Source: Lachnospiraceae bacterium (GTDB lineage: Bacteria; Bacillota; Clostridia; Lachnospirales; Lachnospiraceae). Taken from it: a stretch of DNA of 64,000 bases. Location: contig JAQXVT010000038.1 in assembly GCA_029225065.1 (NCBI GenBank), forward strand, positions 1 to 64,000, read 5' to 3'. Within the stretch, counting starts at the first letter, position 1, and each line of letters begins with the position of its first letter. Positions 1-8,460 of the stretch are shown one piece after another. The translations under genes and the position numbers were made by a program. A model generated the notes under the pieces. That model had not been told where the DNA came from, did no database searches, and saw only the letters and a program-made list of their open reading frames with translations.

Positions 1-105
1 TTAAAGCTCAGTGATAAACAACTGACTGCTTTTACCGCTGATTTTGAAGCAAGACTGCCGGAATATCTGCGAAATGCACTCCATCCCAAAGCTGTAGCGG
101 CATAA
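1..105 (+). CDS. C-terminal end of an unidentified protein (partial)
   Basis: Frame 1 is open from the first base of the window to a TAA at 103-105 and encodes 34 residues ending LHPKAVAA. The start lies outside the window. The piece is too short for me to assign a family. About 45 bases after the stop is a weak palindrome (CCCAT/ATGGG) without a convincing T-tract. The codon use looks like an ordinary gene, and the tail could belong to a transposase or a metabolic enzyme; I cannot decide between them. Confidence 0.4.
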   Translation, partial: LKLSDKQLTAFTADFEARLPEYLRNALHPKAVAA

Positions 106-225
106 ATCTCTATTTTGTTAGCTGAAATATTGAATTTTCAAGGTGCGAATCCCATTTTAGGTATGGGAAGTCTTAGTTAATAATTATAGCACGTTGATCT
201 GAAAAATGCTATGATAGAGTAGAAG

Positions 226-303
226 AATGTTCAGAGCCACCGCCTTAAAAACGCAGGCATTTTACAGTTGCTTCGTAAAATTTCGCCTGGCTCTGAATAA
301 TAC
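226..303. repeat. Nested inverted-repeat element (copy 1)
   Basis: Perfect 10-bp outer arms TTCAGAGCCA (230-239) and TGGCTCTGAA (288-297) enclose an inner 7-bp hairpin ATTTTAC (259-265) / GTAAAAT (275-281). The core resembles a second copy at about 6627-6705. The element lies immediately upstream of the SbcD-like gene, whose ribosome binding site begins just after it. It may be a small non-autonomous mobile element or a transcribed structured leader. Confidence 0.55.
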
Positions 304-324
304 AGCAGATACGGAGGAAAGAGT

Positions 325-1425
325 ATGCGTTTTATGCACATCGCAGACGTACATCTTGGCGCGGCGCCGGATCACGGCTATCCGTGGGCAAAAGCGCGCG
401 GGAAAGAGCTGTGGGAGGGATTCCGCAGATGTATCGCGGATGCAAATGAAAAAAAGGTGGATCTTCTGCTGATTGCGGGAGATTTGTTTGACCGCAGGCC
501 CGAGATCAAAGAGCTGAACGAAGTAAATTATCTGTTTTCGACTCTGGAAAAAACGGTGGTCGTGCTGATTGCGGGCAACCGGGATTATCTGGAGCCGGCA
601 TCCCCTTATCTGACGTATCAGTGGAATGAAAATGTAATCACGATTTTTTCGGAGCAGCTGGAGCGGATTCGGCTTCCGGAACTGAAGCTGGAGATTTACG
701 GGATGAGTTATCATCACAGAGAAATACCGGAGCAGATCATGGCAGGTATGCGTGCGGAAAAAAATGAGTATTTTAAAATTCTGCTGCTGCACGGGGGAGA
801 TGCTTCGCACATTCCGCTGAATAAGGATGAACTGCTGGATGCAGGATTTGATTATATCGCGCTTGGACATCTTCACAATCCGCAGGTCTATATCCGGAAT
901 CTGGCTGTCTATGCCGGAGCACCGGAGCCGATCTGTGCGGAGGACACGGGTGAACACGGCTATGTGTTCGGTGAGGTGCAGAGAAAGAAGGTACATATCT
1001 CGTTTGTGGAGATGGAAGGGCGGCGCTATCTGGAGAAAACAGTTGAGGTGGACGAGGCAGATGATCCGTATTCCCTGCAGGACAAGATCAGCCGTGTCAT
1101 TGCCGAAGGCGGCGCGCAGAATATGTACCGCATTACACTCGTCGGAGAGCGGGATCCCGGGTTTGTGCCGCAGGTGCGCGAATATCTGAAATGCGGCAGG
1201 GTTCTTTCTGTGACCGATCAGACGGTTCCGGCGTTTCATCTGGATGTGCTGCGGAAAAAATACGAGGGAAAGCTGATCGGACGCTTTATTGAATCATTCG
1301 GAGCGGATGGACCGAGCAGTGTGACAGAAGAAAAAGCGCTGTATTACGGGCTGGAGGCACTGCTGTATCAGGGCGGACAGCCAGAGAAGAGACCAGGAAG
1401 AAGGGGGAAAAACAGTGGAGATTGA
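325..1425 (+). CDS. SbcD/YhaO-like metallophosphoesterase (DNA repair nuclease subunit)
   Basis: This 366-residue calcineurin-like phosphoesterase belongs to the Mre11/SbcD/YhaO group, which processes DNA ends together with an SMC-like ATPase. Family motifs seen in order are DVHLG near the N-terminus, GDLFD, GNRDYL, LLLHGG and GHLH. In the third motif the usual GNHD histidine, which is catalytic in characterised members, is replaced by arginine. The start is an ATG preceded by GGAGGAAAG. The gene overlaps the next one, which encodes the ATPase partner, by 11 bp, so the two should be translationally coupled. The length fits the family. Whether the nuclease is active is uncertain because of the substitution. 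Confidence 0.85.
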   Translation: MRFMHIADVHLGAAPDHGYPWAKARGKELWEGFRRCIADANEKKVDLLLIAGDLFDRRPEIKELNEVNYLFSTLEKTVVVLIAGNRDYLEPASPYLTYQWNENVITIFSEQLERIRLPELKLEIYGMSYHHREIPEQIMAGMRAEKNEYFKILLLHGGDASHIPLNKDELLDAGFDYIALGHLHNPQVYIRNLAVYAGAPEPICAEDTGEHGYVFGEVQRKKVHISFVEMEGRRYLEKTVEVDEADDPYSLQDKISRVIAEGGAQNMYRITLVGERDPGFVPQVREYLKCGRVLSVTDQTVPAFHLDVLRKKYEGKLIGRFIESFGADGPSSVTEEKALYYGLEALLYQGGQPEKRPGRRGKNSGD

Positions 1426-2893
1426 GCGACTGGATCTGATCCGATGGGGAAAGTTTTCAGGTCATACGATCCGGCTGAAATCCGGTGTCAATATTATATA
1501 CGGAGGAAACGAATCCGGAAAATCGACAATCCATTCGTTTCTGGGGGCGATGCTGTTTGGAGTTCCTTCGAAAGAAGAAAAAGGCCGCCAGGTTTCTGGC
1601 AGCGAACCTGCCGGGACGGACGGAGAAGGGGTGATGACAGTCTGGGACGGCGGGCAGCGCTATAAAATCCGCCGTACCTTTACCCCGTATCCGGGACTGC
1701 TTTCGGTGAAGCAGGAAATGGAAGAGGCGGAGCAGCTCTCTGACTGGGAAGAAATCGATGAGCCGCAGGAAGTGCTGTCAGATCTCCTTGGAGGACTGGA
1801 TGCGGAGACATTTACAAGTACGGTTTTCTGGAAGCAGAATCAGACGACATGGGAACTGTATGTGGAAGATGGACTGAAACACTGTCTGAAAGCGTCAAAA
1901 AAAGACGGAAGCAGCGCAGACGGAGCGCAGGCGATTCAGATTCTGGAGGGGCGAAGGGAGAAGGCACAGCAGAAAAAGAAGAAGGAAGCCGACGCGTTGG
2001 AAGAACGGATTCGGAAAAGACAGCTGGAGGCAGAATATGTGCGCAAGGAGGCAGGACGTCTTCAGGCACAGTGTAATGTACTGCGTGCAAACGCGCAAAA
2101 GGAGCAGGAGGACGATGACTGGGAGGGGGATGGATTTACCGAGACCGGAAAAAATCTGATCCAGATGCTTCTGCTTCTGGCTGGTGTCCTGGCGTTAGTC
2201 GGTGCACTTTTGCTGCAGAATCTGATGCTGCGTATTTTTCTTGGAATTTTTGGCGGAGCATTTCTGCTGCTTTTTCTGCCGGTCAGGCGTTTTCTGCTGG
2301 GGGAGAGCGAGCAGGGACAAACGGAAGCGTACGATGTTTCTGTCAGTGAGGAACGACTGAGAGCAGAAATACGGAAAAAGGAAGATACCTACCAGAAACT
2401 CCAGGAAGAACTGGAAAAACTTTACCATCAGCACATGAAAATGGAGACGGCAGATACCGAAATCACCGCCTTGAATCTTGCAATCGACCGGATCAGGGAG
2501 CTGTCAGAGGAAGAGAGCGGAGGCCCGGCAGGGGAGATTAGTGTACGTGCATCGGAGATTATAAAGGAACTGGGCTGCCCATCCTGTGACCGCATTGCCC
2601 TGGAGACGAGTGGGCGGCTTCGCGCTTATCTTGGCGGTCACATCATAGACCGGAAAAAGGTCAGCAGCAGTACGCTGCTGCAGATTCAATTTGCAGTTCG
2701 CATGGCGGCGGGAGAGGTGCTGGCAGGTGGGGAAGAACTGCCATTTTTGCTGGATGAGCCGTTTGCAATGTACGACGACGAGCGGCTGCGCGGTGTCCTT
2801 TCCTGGCTGGAGCGAAGCGGACATCAGGTCGTGCTGTTTACGTGTCAGCAGCGCGTGCGGCAGATCATGGACGAGGTGCGTAAAAGTGTATAA
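1415..2893 (+). CDS. SbcC/YhaN-like AAA ATPase with central membrane hairpin
   Basis: This 492-residue ABC/SMC-head ATPase starts at a GTG inside the end of the preceding nuclease gene, with a GGAAGAAGGGGG ribosome binding site. Walker A is GGNESGKST (residues 30-38), the Q-loop region is near 141-143, the signature-like segment is around 417-429, and Walker B is LPFLLDEPFAMYDD (442-455). SbcC/Rad50 proteins carry very long coiled coils. Here the insert has only two short charged helical stretches (about 170-230 and 310-365) around two adjacent hydrophobic segments (about 249-268 and 270-290) that look like a transmembrane hairpin. It is about half the length of YhaN. I infer a membrane-tethered Mre11/Rad50-like complex with the upstream gene. 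Confidence 0.8.
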   Translation: MEIERLDLIRWGKFSGHTIRLKSGVNIIYGGNESGKSTIHSFLGAMLFGVPSKEEKGRQVSGSEPAGTDGEGVMTVWDGGQRYKIRRTFTPYPGLLSVKQEMEEAEQLSDWEEIDEPQEVLSDLLGGLDAETFTSTVFWKQNQTTWELYVEDGLKHCLKASKKDGSSADGAQAIQILEGRREKAQQKKKKEADALEERIRKRQLEAEYVRKEAGRLQAQCNVLRANAQKEQEDDDWEGDGFTETGKNLIQMLLLLAGVLALVGALLLQNLMLRIFLGIFGGAFLLLFLPVRRFLLGESEQGQTEAYDVSVSEERLRAEIRKKEDTYQKLQEELEKLYHQHMKMETADTEITALNLAIDRIRELSEEESGGPAGEISVRASEIIKELGCPSCDRIALETSGRLRAYLGGHIIDRKKVSSSTLLQIQFAVRMAAGEVLAGGEELPFLLDEPFAMYDDERLRGVLSWLERSGHQVVLFTCQQRVRQIMDEVRKSV

Positions 2894-3092
2894 AAGAGTA
2901 AAAAGGCATAGGAAGGATAGGATTGAGCAGGCTGAAAACCAGTCTGTGAAAACCATAACCTGAATTTTGCAAAGAGAAATAACAGGTATTATATTTGGAA
3001 ATATGATATAAAGAAACATATATTAAAGGGAAGCCTGATGAGAAAAATTAAGAGAAAAGTAAAGCTAATATAGAAAAAAGGGAGGGCGGGTC

Positions 3093-3920
3093 ATGATTCA
3101 GATTGGATGTCATTTGTCATCCTCGAAAGGTTTTTTACATATGGGAAGGGAAGCGGTTTCGATCGGTGCGGCGACCTTTCAGTTTTTTACGAGAAATCCG
3201 CGCGGCAGCAAAGCAAAACCGATTGATGAGAAGGATGTTGCGGCCTACCTTGCATTTGCGCGGGAAAATGGAATTGGGACGATTGTAGCGCATGCGCCGT
3301 ACACCTTAAATCCGGCTTCGGCCGATCCGAAGGTGCGTGAGTTTGCGCGGATAACGCTTGCAGATGATTTAAAGCGGATGGAATATCTGCCGGGCAATGT
3401 CTACAATTTTCATCCGGGCAGCCACGTCGGACAGGGCGTGGAAAAAGGAATCGAGGAGATCGCGGAGACTTTGAATGAAATTTTGTGGCCGGAGCAGCAG
3501 ACGACGGTGCTGCTTGAGACGATGGCGGGAAAAGGAACAGAGATCGGAAGCCGCTTTGAGGAACTTGCAGGAATCATAGAGCGGGTGGAACTGCAGAATA
3601 AGATTGGTGTCTGCCTCGATACGTGTCATGTGTACGATGCGGGATATGATATCGTACAGAATCTGGACGGCGTACTGGAAGAATTTGATCGGATTATCGG
3701 ACTGAAACGCCTGAAGGCGATCCATGTAAATGACAGCAAGAATCCGTTCCAAAGCCACAAAGACCGCCATGAAAAAATTGGAGATGGCTTTATCGGATTT
3801 GAGACATTGCAAAGCGTTGTGCATCATCCAAAGCTCCAGGGGCGTCCGTTTTGTCTCGAGACGCCAAATGAGCTGGATGGGTATGCGAAGGAGATTCGAA
3901 TGCTGAGAGGTATGCGCTGA
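3093..3920 (+). CDS. nfo: Deoxyribonuclease IV (AP endonuclease, Nfo family)
   Basis: This 275-residue protein is of the endonuclease IV family. It cleaves the DNA backbone 5' of abasic sites in base excision repair, using a trinuclear zinc site on a TIM barrel. Visible family features are the opening [19 protein letters not shown], the VAHAPY strand, [39 protein letters not shown] and a final LETPNE. These supply the expected His/Asp/Glu metal ligands. Length is typical. The ATG follows GGGAGGGCGGG. It lies downstream of the SbcD/SbcC-like pair, so this corner of the chromosome is DNA-repair themed, although a 199-bp gap suggests separate transcription. Confidence 0.93.
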   Translation: MIQIGCHLSSSKGFLHMGREAVSIGAATFQFFTRNPRGSKAKPIDEKDVAAYLAFARENGIGTIVAHAPYTLNPASADPKVREFARITLADDLKRMEYLPGNVYNFHPGSHVGQGVEKGIEEIAETLNEILWPEQQTTVLLETMAGKGTEIGSRFEELAGIIERVELQNKIGVCLDTCHVYDAGYDIVQNLDGVLEEFDRIIGLKRLKAIHVNDSKNPFQSHKDRHEKIGDGFIGFETLQSVVHHPKLQGRPFCLETPNELDGYAKEIRMLRGMR

Positions 3921-4036
3921 GTTTGATAATCATAAATTGGATGCAATGAAGATACTGACCGTGGGAGCAAACGAATCATTATGGCAGGTAGTGAACTGGA
4001 TTGCAGATTTCTGCTGTGGTGTTTATGAATGATTCC

Positions 4037-4453
4037 TTAATTATGCCGACAGTCTTTCGGCGGACCGCCATATTTCTTTAAATAAGCGCGATAGAACGCA
4101 CTGTACGACGGAAATCCGCTTCGCAGCGCAGCATCTGTCACTGAGCCCCCGACTGAATAAAAGTGCGTGCGGCAAACAGCCGTTTTTCTGTGATGTAGCC
4201 GCCGATAGGGAATGCTGCCGTGAATGATGGGACGGTGTACTTCACCGGCCGGTACAAGCACGAGATCAAACGGCTGTAGCTCGTACGTCTCTCCTTCGAC
4301 GTAGTAGCTGACATTTCCGGATTCAAAAAAGAGCAGCTTGTGAAAGCTGTGGTAGTGCGGCTGAAATTCGCGTACATGTTCACTGACGAGCGAAAAAATA
4401 CGAAAGTCATCGTCAAGATAGCCGGTCTTTATGGAAAAAGCGGAAGTATCAGA
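4037..4453 (-). pseudogene. Degenerate AraC-family transcriptional regulator
   Basis: Read on the minus strand, the open stretch from about 4453 encodes a cupin-like AraC sensor region. It contains EFQPHYHSFHKLLFFESG, then YYVEGETYELQPFDLVLVPA and GEVHRPIIHG. It then jumps directly to the end of a DNA-binding domain: VTDAALRSGFPSYSAFYRAY followed by LKKYGGPP. The segment just before (YITEKRLFAARTFIQSG) is only in a neighbouring frame. I therefore infer loss of roughly the middle third of the gene plus a frameshift at a run of G. No start codon is visible after the upstream in-frame TAA at 4454-4456. It sits downstream of the GH127 gene and is probably a remnant of an old sugar regulator. Confidence 0.8.
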
Positions 4454-4491
4454 TTATGGTGGAGAAATTTTAATCGAGTCAGGCAAGCATC

Positions 4492-4516
4492 AAAGCGGAT
4501 TGTGAATATCCGCTTT
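4492..4516. repeat. Small palindromic repeat, best copy (arms AAAGCGGAT/ATCCGCTTT)
   Basis: Perfect 9-bp arms AAAGCGGAT and ATCCGCTTT are separated by TGTGAAT. This is the cleanest of about ten to eleven copies scattered through intergenic DNA of the window. It lies between the AraC remnant and the 3' end of the GH127 gene. Copies usually carry GA directly after the second arm. Confidence 0.85.
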
Positions 4517-4526
4517 GATTAGTGTT

Positions 4527-6596
4527 TTATACCCGAACCCACACACTCATCTCATTTTCTCCGCGGTTTGCCCACGTATAATATGGAATAAAGTGAAGCG
4601 TAACCGGTGTTTTTTCAGCGGCCTGAATCGGACGGTAGAGACGTTCCGGTGCTTCTTTTTCTTTCTCTTCCTTAAAGCCCTGCATGAGAATTTCTTTGAC
4701 CGGCTCGCCGCATACCGTGAAATTGCGCACCTGTGCAGGAGCGTTCCAGTCCAGAGTGAGCAGATGCAGGTCGCATCCGTTGTCTGCTTCCTCCAGGCAG
4801 TAGGTGATCGGTCCTCGGGTGACTGCAGCGCGTCCGATGTCCTCACGCACGTTCGGATTTGCATTCCATACCTGGATTTCCATCGGGAAGTCAAGCGTCA
4901 GCGTTTCACCGGCATTCCATTTGCGCGTGATGTAGAGGTAGCCGTCTTTGATCGTATATTCCGATGCATCTACACCGGTGATGCAGTCAGAGCCGGAAAT
5001 CGGATTGTGTGCGGCGCCTGATAAGGATACCTGATAGGAACTGCACCAGCCCGGAATACGAAGCGCCAGGGTAAACGGTGTATCGGCGCTGTCTGCCTGA
5101 ATGGTAACGGTTCCGTCCCATGGGAAGCTGGAGGTCATATGTACGTTGACTTCCTTTCCATTTACCGATTTTTTGATGTCACTGCCGATGTAAAGGTGCA
5201 CGAAAAGTGTGTCCTCCTTTTCGGTAAAAGCATAGGAGCTGACCGAGCTTAAGGTGCGGGCAAGGTTCGGCGGGCAGCAGGCGCAGCCAAACCATTTCTG
5301 GCGAACCGGTTTTACGTGGAATTTGCGCTCATCCTTGTGGCAGGCTTCCGGAAGCACCTCGAGCGGGTTCACATAAAAGAAGCTTTTGCCGTCCAGCGCC
5401 ATACCGGCGAGCACGGTGTTGTAAAGCGCCTGCTCCATCACGTCTGCGTACTGCGCATCCGGGCAGATTTCCAGCATACGGCGGGCAAAGAAGACAAGAC
5501 CGATCGAAGCGCAGGTCTCTGCGTAGGCGGTATCGTTCGGAAGGTCATAATTGAAAGAAAACGCCTCGCCCATGTGTGTGCCGCCGATTCCGCCGGTGAT
5601 ATAGAGTTTTTTCTGAACCATGTTGTCCCAGAGGGTGCGGCAGGCATGAAAGAGCGTGTCGTCCTCAGTCAGTCTGGCGATATCTGCCATACCGGAGTAG
5701 AGGTAAACGGCGCGCACCGCATGGCCGACCGCCTCGTCCTGCTCGCGTACCGGCAGATGTGCCTGATTGTAGGCGTAGCGGAGTCCGTCCGGATTCTTTT
5801 TTACTTCCTCCGGATGCTCCTTGTCAAAATAGTACGGGCGAGTTCCGCGCTCATCGATGAAATATTTTGCAAGCTTTAAATACTTTGGATTCTGTGTCGT
5901 CTCATAAAGGCGGACAAGCGCCATCTCAGCGATCTCATGTCCCGGATATCCCTTGCATTTTCCCTCTTCCGGTCCAAAATAATCTGCGACATAATCAGCA
6001 TAGCGGGAAGCAGTTTTCAGCAGCTTGTCCTTTCCGGTCGCCTGATAGTAGGCAACTGCGCCCTCAAGCAGATGGCCGAGGCAGTACAGCTCATGATGAT
6101 CGCGCAGATTTGTGAAAATGCGGTCCTTTCCATTTAAAATGTAGTAGGTATCGAGATAGCCATCCTCCTGCTGCGCTGCGCAGACGATATCGATTGCGCC
6201 GTCTGCGATTGCTTCGAGCTGCGGATCCGGATGCTGGGTCAGCGAATAGCCGACCGCCTCGATCCATTTGTAGAAATCACTGTCCTGGAAAACGAAGCCG
6301 TAAAATTTGTCATCGAGATGCTTCGGGTCCTCCGGAAGCGCTTCGAAGCCGCGGAAGGTATAAACCGGCTCTTTAAAAGAATCGCCAAGCTCACGCTTTT
6401 CCTGATTCAGCTTTCCGGCAGCCTTGAAATTGTGCATGCAGAAGCTTGGAGCGGCACCCTCGACCTGATCGTTTAAGGCAGCCCACTGATAAGGAATGAC
6501 TTCCGTACGGACAAGCTCCATCTCTTTTTTCCAGAATGAATCCGTCACCTGCACCTGACGCAGGGAGAGCGGAGAAGAAAACTGTTCTTTATTCAT
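4527..6596 (-). CDS. GH127 beta-L-arabinofuranosidase
   Basis: This 689-residue protein is of glycoside hydrolase family 127 (DUF1680), which removes beta-linked L-arabinofuranose from plant glycans and arabinogalactan proteins. The zinc/cysteine active site known from Bifidobacterium HypBA1 is intact. E344 in GEAF is 16 residues before E360 in YAETC, C362 follows, and the CACC motif supplies C440/C441. These spacings match the acid/base glutamate, the zinc ligands and the nucleophilic cysteine of HypBA1. There is no signal peptide, so it acts in the cytoplasm on imported oligosaccharides. The ATG is preceded by GGAGG at a normal distance. It is divergent from an AraC regulator that probably controls it. 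Confidence 0.9.
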   Translation of the reverse strand: MNKEQFSSPLSLRQVQVTDSFWKKEMELVRTEVIPYQWAALNDQVEGAAPSFCMHNFKAAGKLNQEKRELGDSFKEPVYTFRGFEALPEDPKHLDDKFYGFVFQDSDFYKWIEAVGYSLTQHPDPQLEAIADGAIDIVCAAQQEDGYLDTYYILNGKDRIFTNLRDHHELYCLGHLLEGAVAYYQATGKDKLLKTASRYADYVADYFGPEEGKCKGYPGHEIAEMALVRLYETTQNPKYLKLAKYFIDERGTRPYYFDKEHPEEVKKNPDGLRYAYNQAHLPVREQDEAVGHAVRAVYLYSGMADIARLTEDDTLFHACRTLWDNMVQKKLYITGGIGGTHMGEAFSFNYDLPNDTAYAETCASIGLVFFARRMLEICPDAQYADVMEQALYNTVLAGMALDGKSFFYVNPLEVLPEACHKDERKFHVKPVRQKWFGCACCPPNLARTLSSVSSYAFTEKEDTLFVHLYIGSDIKKSVNGKEVNVHMTSSFPWDGTVTIQADSADTPFTLALRIPGWCSSYQVSLSGAAHNPISGSDCITGVDASEYTIKDGYLYITRKWNAGETLTLDFPMEIQVWNANPNVREDIGRAAVTRGPITYCLEEADNGCDLHLLTLDWNAPAQVRNFTVCGEPVKEILMQGFKEEKEKEAPERLYRPIQAAEKTPVTLHFIPYYTWANRGENEMSVWVRV

Positions 6597-6626
6597 GATA
6601 TAAGATCCTCCATGTAAAATTATAAG

Positions 6627-6705
6627 TTACTGTTCAGAACCAATCTTAAAAACGGAAGCATTTTATGTTTGCTTTGAAAAAATTTATTTGACTATGAACA
6701 ATAAC
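6627..6705. repeat. Nested inverted-repeat element (copy 2)
   Basis: Outer arms TGTTCA (6631-6636) and TGAACA (6695-6700) flank a core starting CTTAAAAACG, continuing with GCATTTTA and TTGCTT, and ending in an A/T run. The same blocks occur in the same order at 226-303. It lies between the divergent GH127 and AraC genes and could influence either promoter. Confidence 0.5.
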
Positions 6706-6746
6706 AGTTCTGGTGGTACTGTAGCATAAAACAGAGAAACAAGCCA

Positions 6747-6775
6747 TTGCCAATCTGGAAGAAAGCATGTACAAT
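6747..6775 (+). promoter_or_regulatory. SigA-type promoter for the AraC regulator
   Basis: TTGCCA at 6747-6752 and TACAAT at 6770-6775 are separated by exactly 17 bp. The start codon of the AraC gene lies about 20 bp downstream, giving a very short leader. Confidence 0.6.
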
Positions 6776-6795
6776 ATGGAAAAGGAGAATGTGCG

Positions 6796-7611
6796 ATGCT
6801 GTATCTGGAAAAAATGGCGGCGCGTCATATCACGAGCGCCAATTATATTACATCGGTAAATGGAATGGTACATCCGGACCGTGTACTTCCTGAACACGAC
6901 TTTCTGTATATGTTGGACGGGGAGATGGAGGTTTTTGAGGATGGGACGGTCTATGAAATGCAGTCAGACGACCTTTTGATTCTGACCGCTGGGCGCCATC
7001 ACTATGGAAAGAAGCTATGTAATCCCGGAAACCGCCACATGTATTTTCATGTACTGCCGACAGAGCGCGAGACAATGTGGAACCGCGATGCGGAAGAGCA
7101 ATTTTGCCTGCCCTGCGCCACTCTTCTTCACTGCAAGTCCCGCCCACAGATTCGCCGCTGCTTTCAGGAACTGATTTCAGAATACTGGTCAGAAAGTCCG
7201 GTGCGCCTGGAGCGCCTGAGCCTGTATTTCAATCTGATTCTCTGTGAGCTTACGCTGCTGCAGGCAGAGGAAGCGGAAGACGGAAAGCTGGAGCCGATGA
7301 TTGAGGCGGCGCGCGAGCAGATTCAGTCCAATCCGCAGATTTTTTTTACGCCACAGGAGATGGCAGATCACTTTTTTGTATGTCCGCGGACGCTCAACAA
7401 CCATTTTCAAAGGGCGTGCGGAAAGACATTTTCCGCGTATCAGATGGATTTAAAGCTTGAGATGGTGCGGGAATTTCTGGTGCATCAGCCGCAGGCAAAG
7501 CTGCATGAGGCGGCGGTCAATTTTGGGTTTTATGATGAATTCCATTTAAGTAAGGCGTTCCGCAGGAAATATGGACAGCCGCCGTCGCAGTACCGCAGGG
7601 CGGTACGGTGA
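6796..7611 (+). CDS. AraC-family transcriptional regulator
   Basis: This 271-residue regulator has an N-terminal cupin sensor region (about residues 15-90, with the LPEHDFLYMLDGE segment). Its C-terminal double helix-turn-helix AraC/XylS DNA-binding domain spans about residues 165-265, with FTPQEMADHFFVCPRTLNNH and later NFGFYDEFHLSKAFRRKYG. The ATG follows AAAGGAGAATGTGCG. It is transcribed divergently from the GH127 arabinofuranosidase across a 199-bp gap. I infer a local sugar-responsive activator of that gene; the ligand is unknown. The sensor part is smaller than in AraC itself but normal for this clostridial type. Confidence 0.88.
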   Translation: MLYLEKMAARHITSANYITSVNGMVHPDRVLPEHDFLYMLDGEMEVFEDGTVYEMQSDDLLILTAGRHHYGKKLCNPGNRHMYFHVLPTERETMWNRDAEEQFCLPCATLLHCKSRPQIRRCFQELISEYWSESPVRLERLSLYFNLILCELTLLQAEEAEDGKLEPMIEAAREQIQSNPQIFFTPQEMADHFFVCPRTLNNHFQRACGKTFSAYQMDLKLEMVREFLVHQPQAKLHEAAVNFGFYDEFHLSKAFRRKYGQPPSQYRRAVR

Positions 7612-7813
7612 GTTGATTGTATACAGATAGGATCATTTTGCTTTAAGTGCGTGGAGTAAAACGTTGGTGAGGGAATTTCATAAGGAGTTATAAATGTCAG
7701 TGCGAGGATGCGTATGGATTTCTTATGAACCTGTAAGTAGAGAGGGGAGCCGCTTTACAGATAACCTGAAAGCCAGCAGAATGGATGGTAAAAAGAGAGG
7801 AAAGTAGAAAAAT

Positions 7814-8458
7814 ATGGAATACTCAGATCTGATGATCTTTATTATGGAGATGCTCGGGACAGTGGCGTTTGCCTCGTCGGGGGCGATGCTTGGAATTGAG
7901 CGGAAAATGGACATTTTCGGGGTAAATGTGCTGGGAGTGACGACCGCAGTCGGTGGAGGAATCATCCGTGATCTGATTCTCGGAATCAATCCTCCGGTGA
8001 CGTTTCTGCATTCCGTTTATGCGCTGGCAGCCGTGATCACATCGACGCTGCTGTTTCTGATTGTCTACGTCAGAAATCAGCTGTTTTCCGGCAGCTTCGC
8101 CAGGTGGTATGACCGGATCATGCTGGTCTGCGATACGATCGGCCTTGGAATTTTTACGGTGGTCGGCTCCTATGCGGCGGTTGCGGCGGGCTATCAGGAC
8201 AACCGGTTTCTTGTGGTATTCGTCGGCGTAATCACCGGAGTCGGCGGCGGTGTCATCCGTGATATGATGGCGGGAACGATGCCGTATATTTTTGTCAAGC
8301 ATGTGTATGCTGTGGCTTCGATCATCGGCGGACTCGTTTTTATTTTGCTGTATCCGTATGCCGGACGTGTTGCAGGCATGATGATCGGGGCGGGAGTCGT
8401 GTGCGCAATCCGTTTCCTGGCCGCATATTATCGCTGGAATCTGCCGCGGATTCACTGA
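7814..8458 (+). CDS. TRIC-type cation channel family protein (YicG/UPF0126)
   Basis: This 214-residue integral membrane protein has about seven hydrophobic segments and a clear internal duplication. VGGGIIRDLILG at residues 46-57 is matched by VGGGVIRDMMAG at 143-154. That GGG-x-xRD pattern is the hallmark of bacterial TRIC-like channels, which form trimeric monovalent cation channels in the membranes studied. Physiological substrate here is unknown. The ATG has AAAGAGGAAAG upstream. It is convergent with spoVT with only 2 bp between the stop codons, so the two transcripts must overlap. Confidence 0.88.
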   Translation: MEYSDLMIFIMEMLGTVAFASSGAMLGIERKMDIFGVNVLGVTTAVGGGIIRDLILGINPPVTFLHSVYALAAVITSTLLFLIVYVRNQLFSGSFARWYDRIMLVCDTIGLGIFTVVGSYAAVAAGYQDNRFLVVFVGVITGVGGGVIRDMMAGTMPYIFVKHVYAVASIIGGLVFILLYPYAGRVAGMMIGAGVVCAIRFLAAYYRWNLPRIH

Positions 8459-8460
8459 TT

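Noticed and set aside
227-472. 81-residue plus-strand open frame over the inverted-repeat element
   Set aside because: It runs through the repeat and into the SbcD-like gene in another frame, and has no ribosome site.
262-1239. Long minus-strand open frame opposite the SbcD-like gene
   Set aside because: It is a shadow of the real plus-strand gene: composition is odd (many Arg, His and Ile), there is no ribosome site and no family resemblance.
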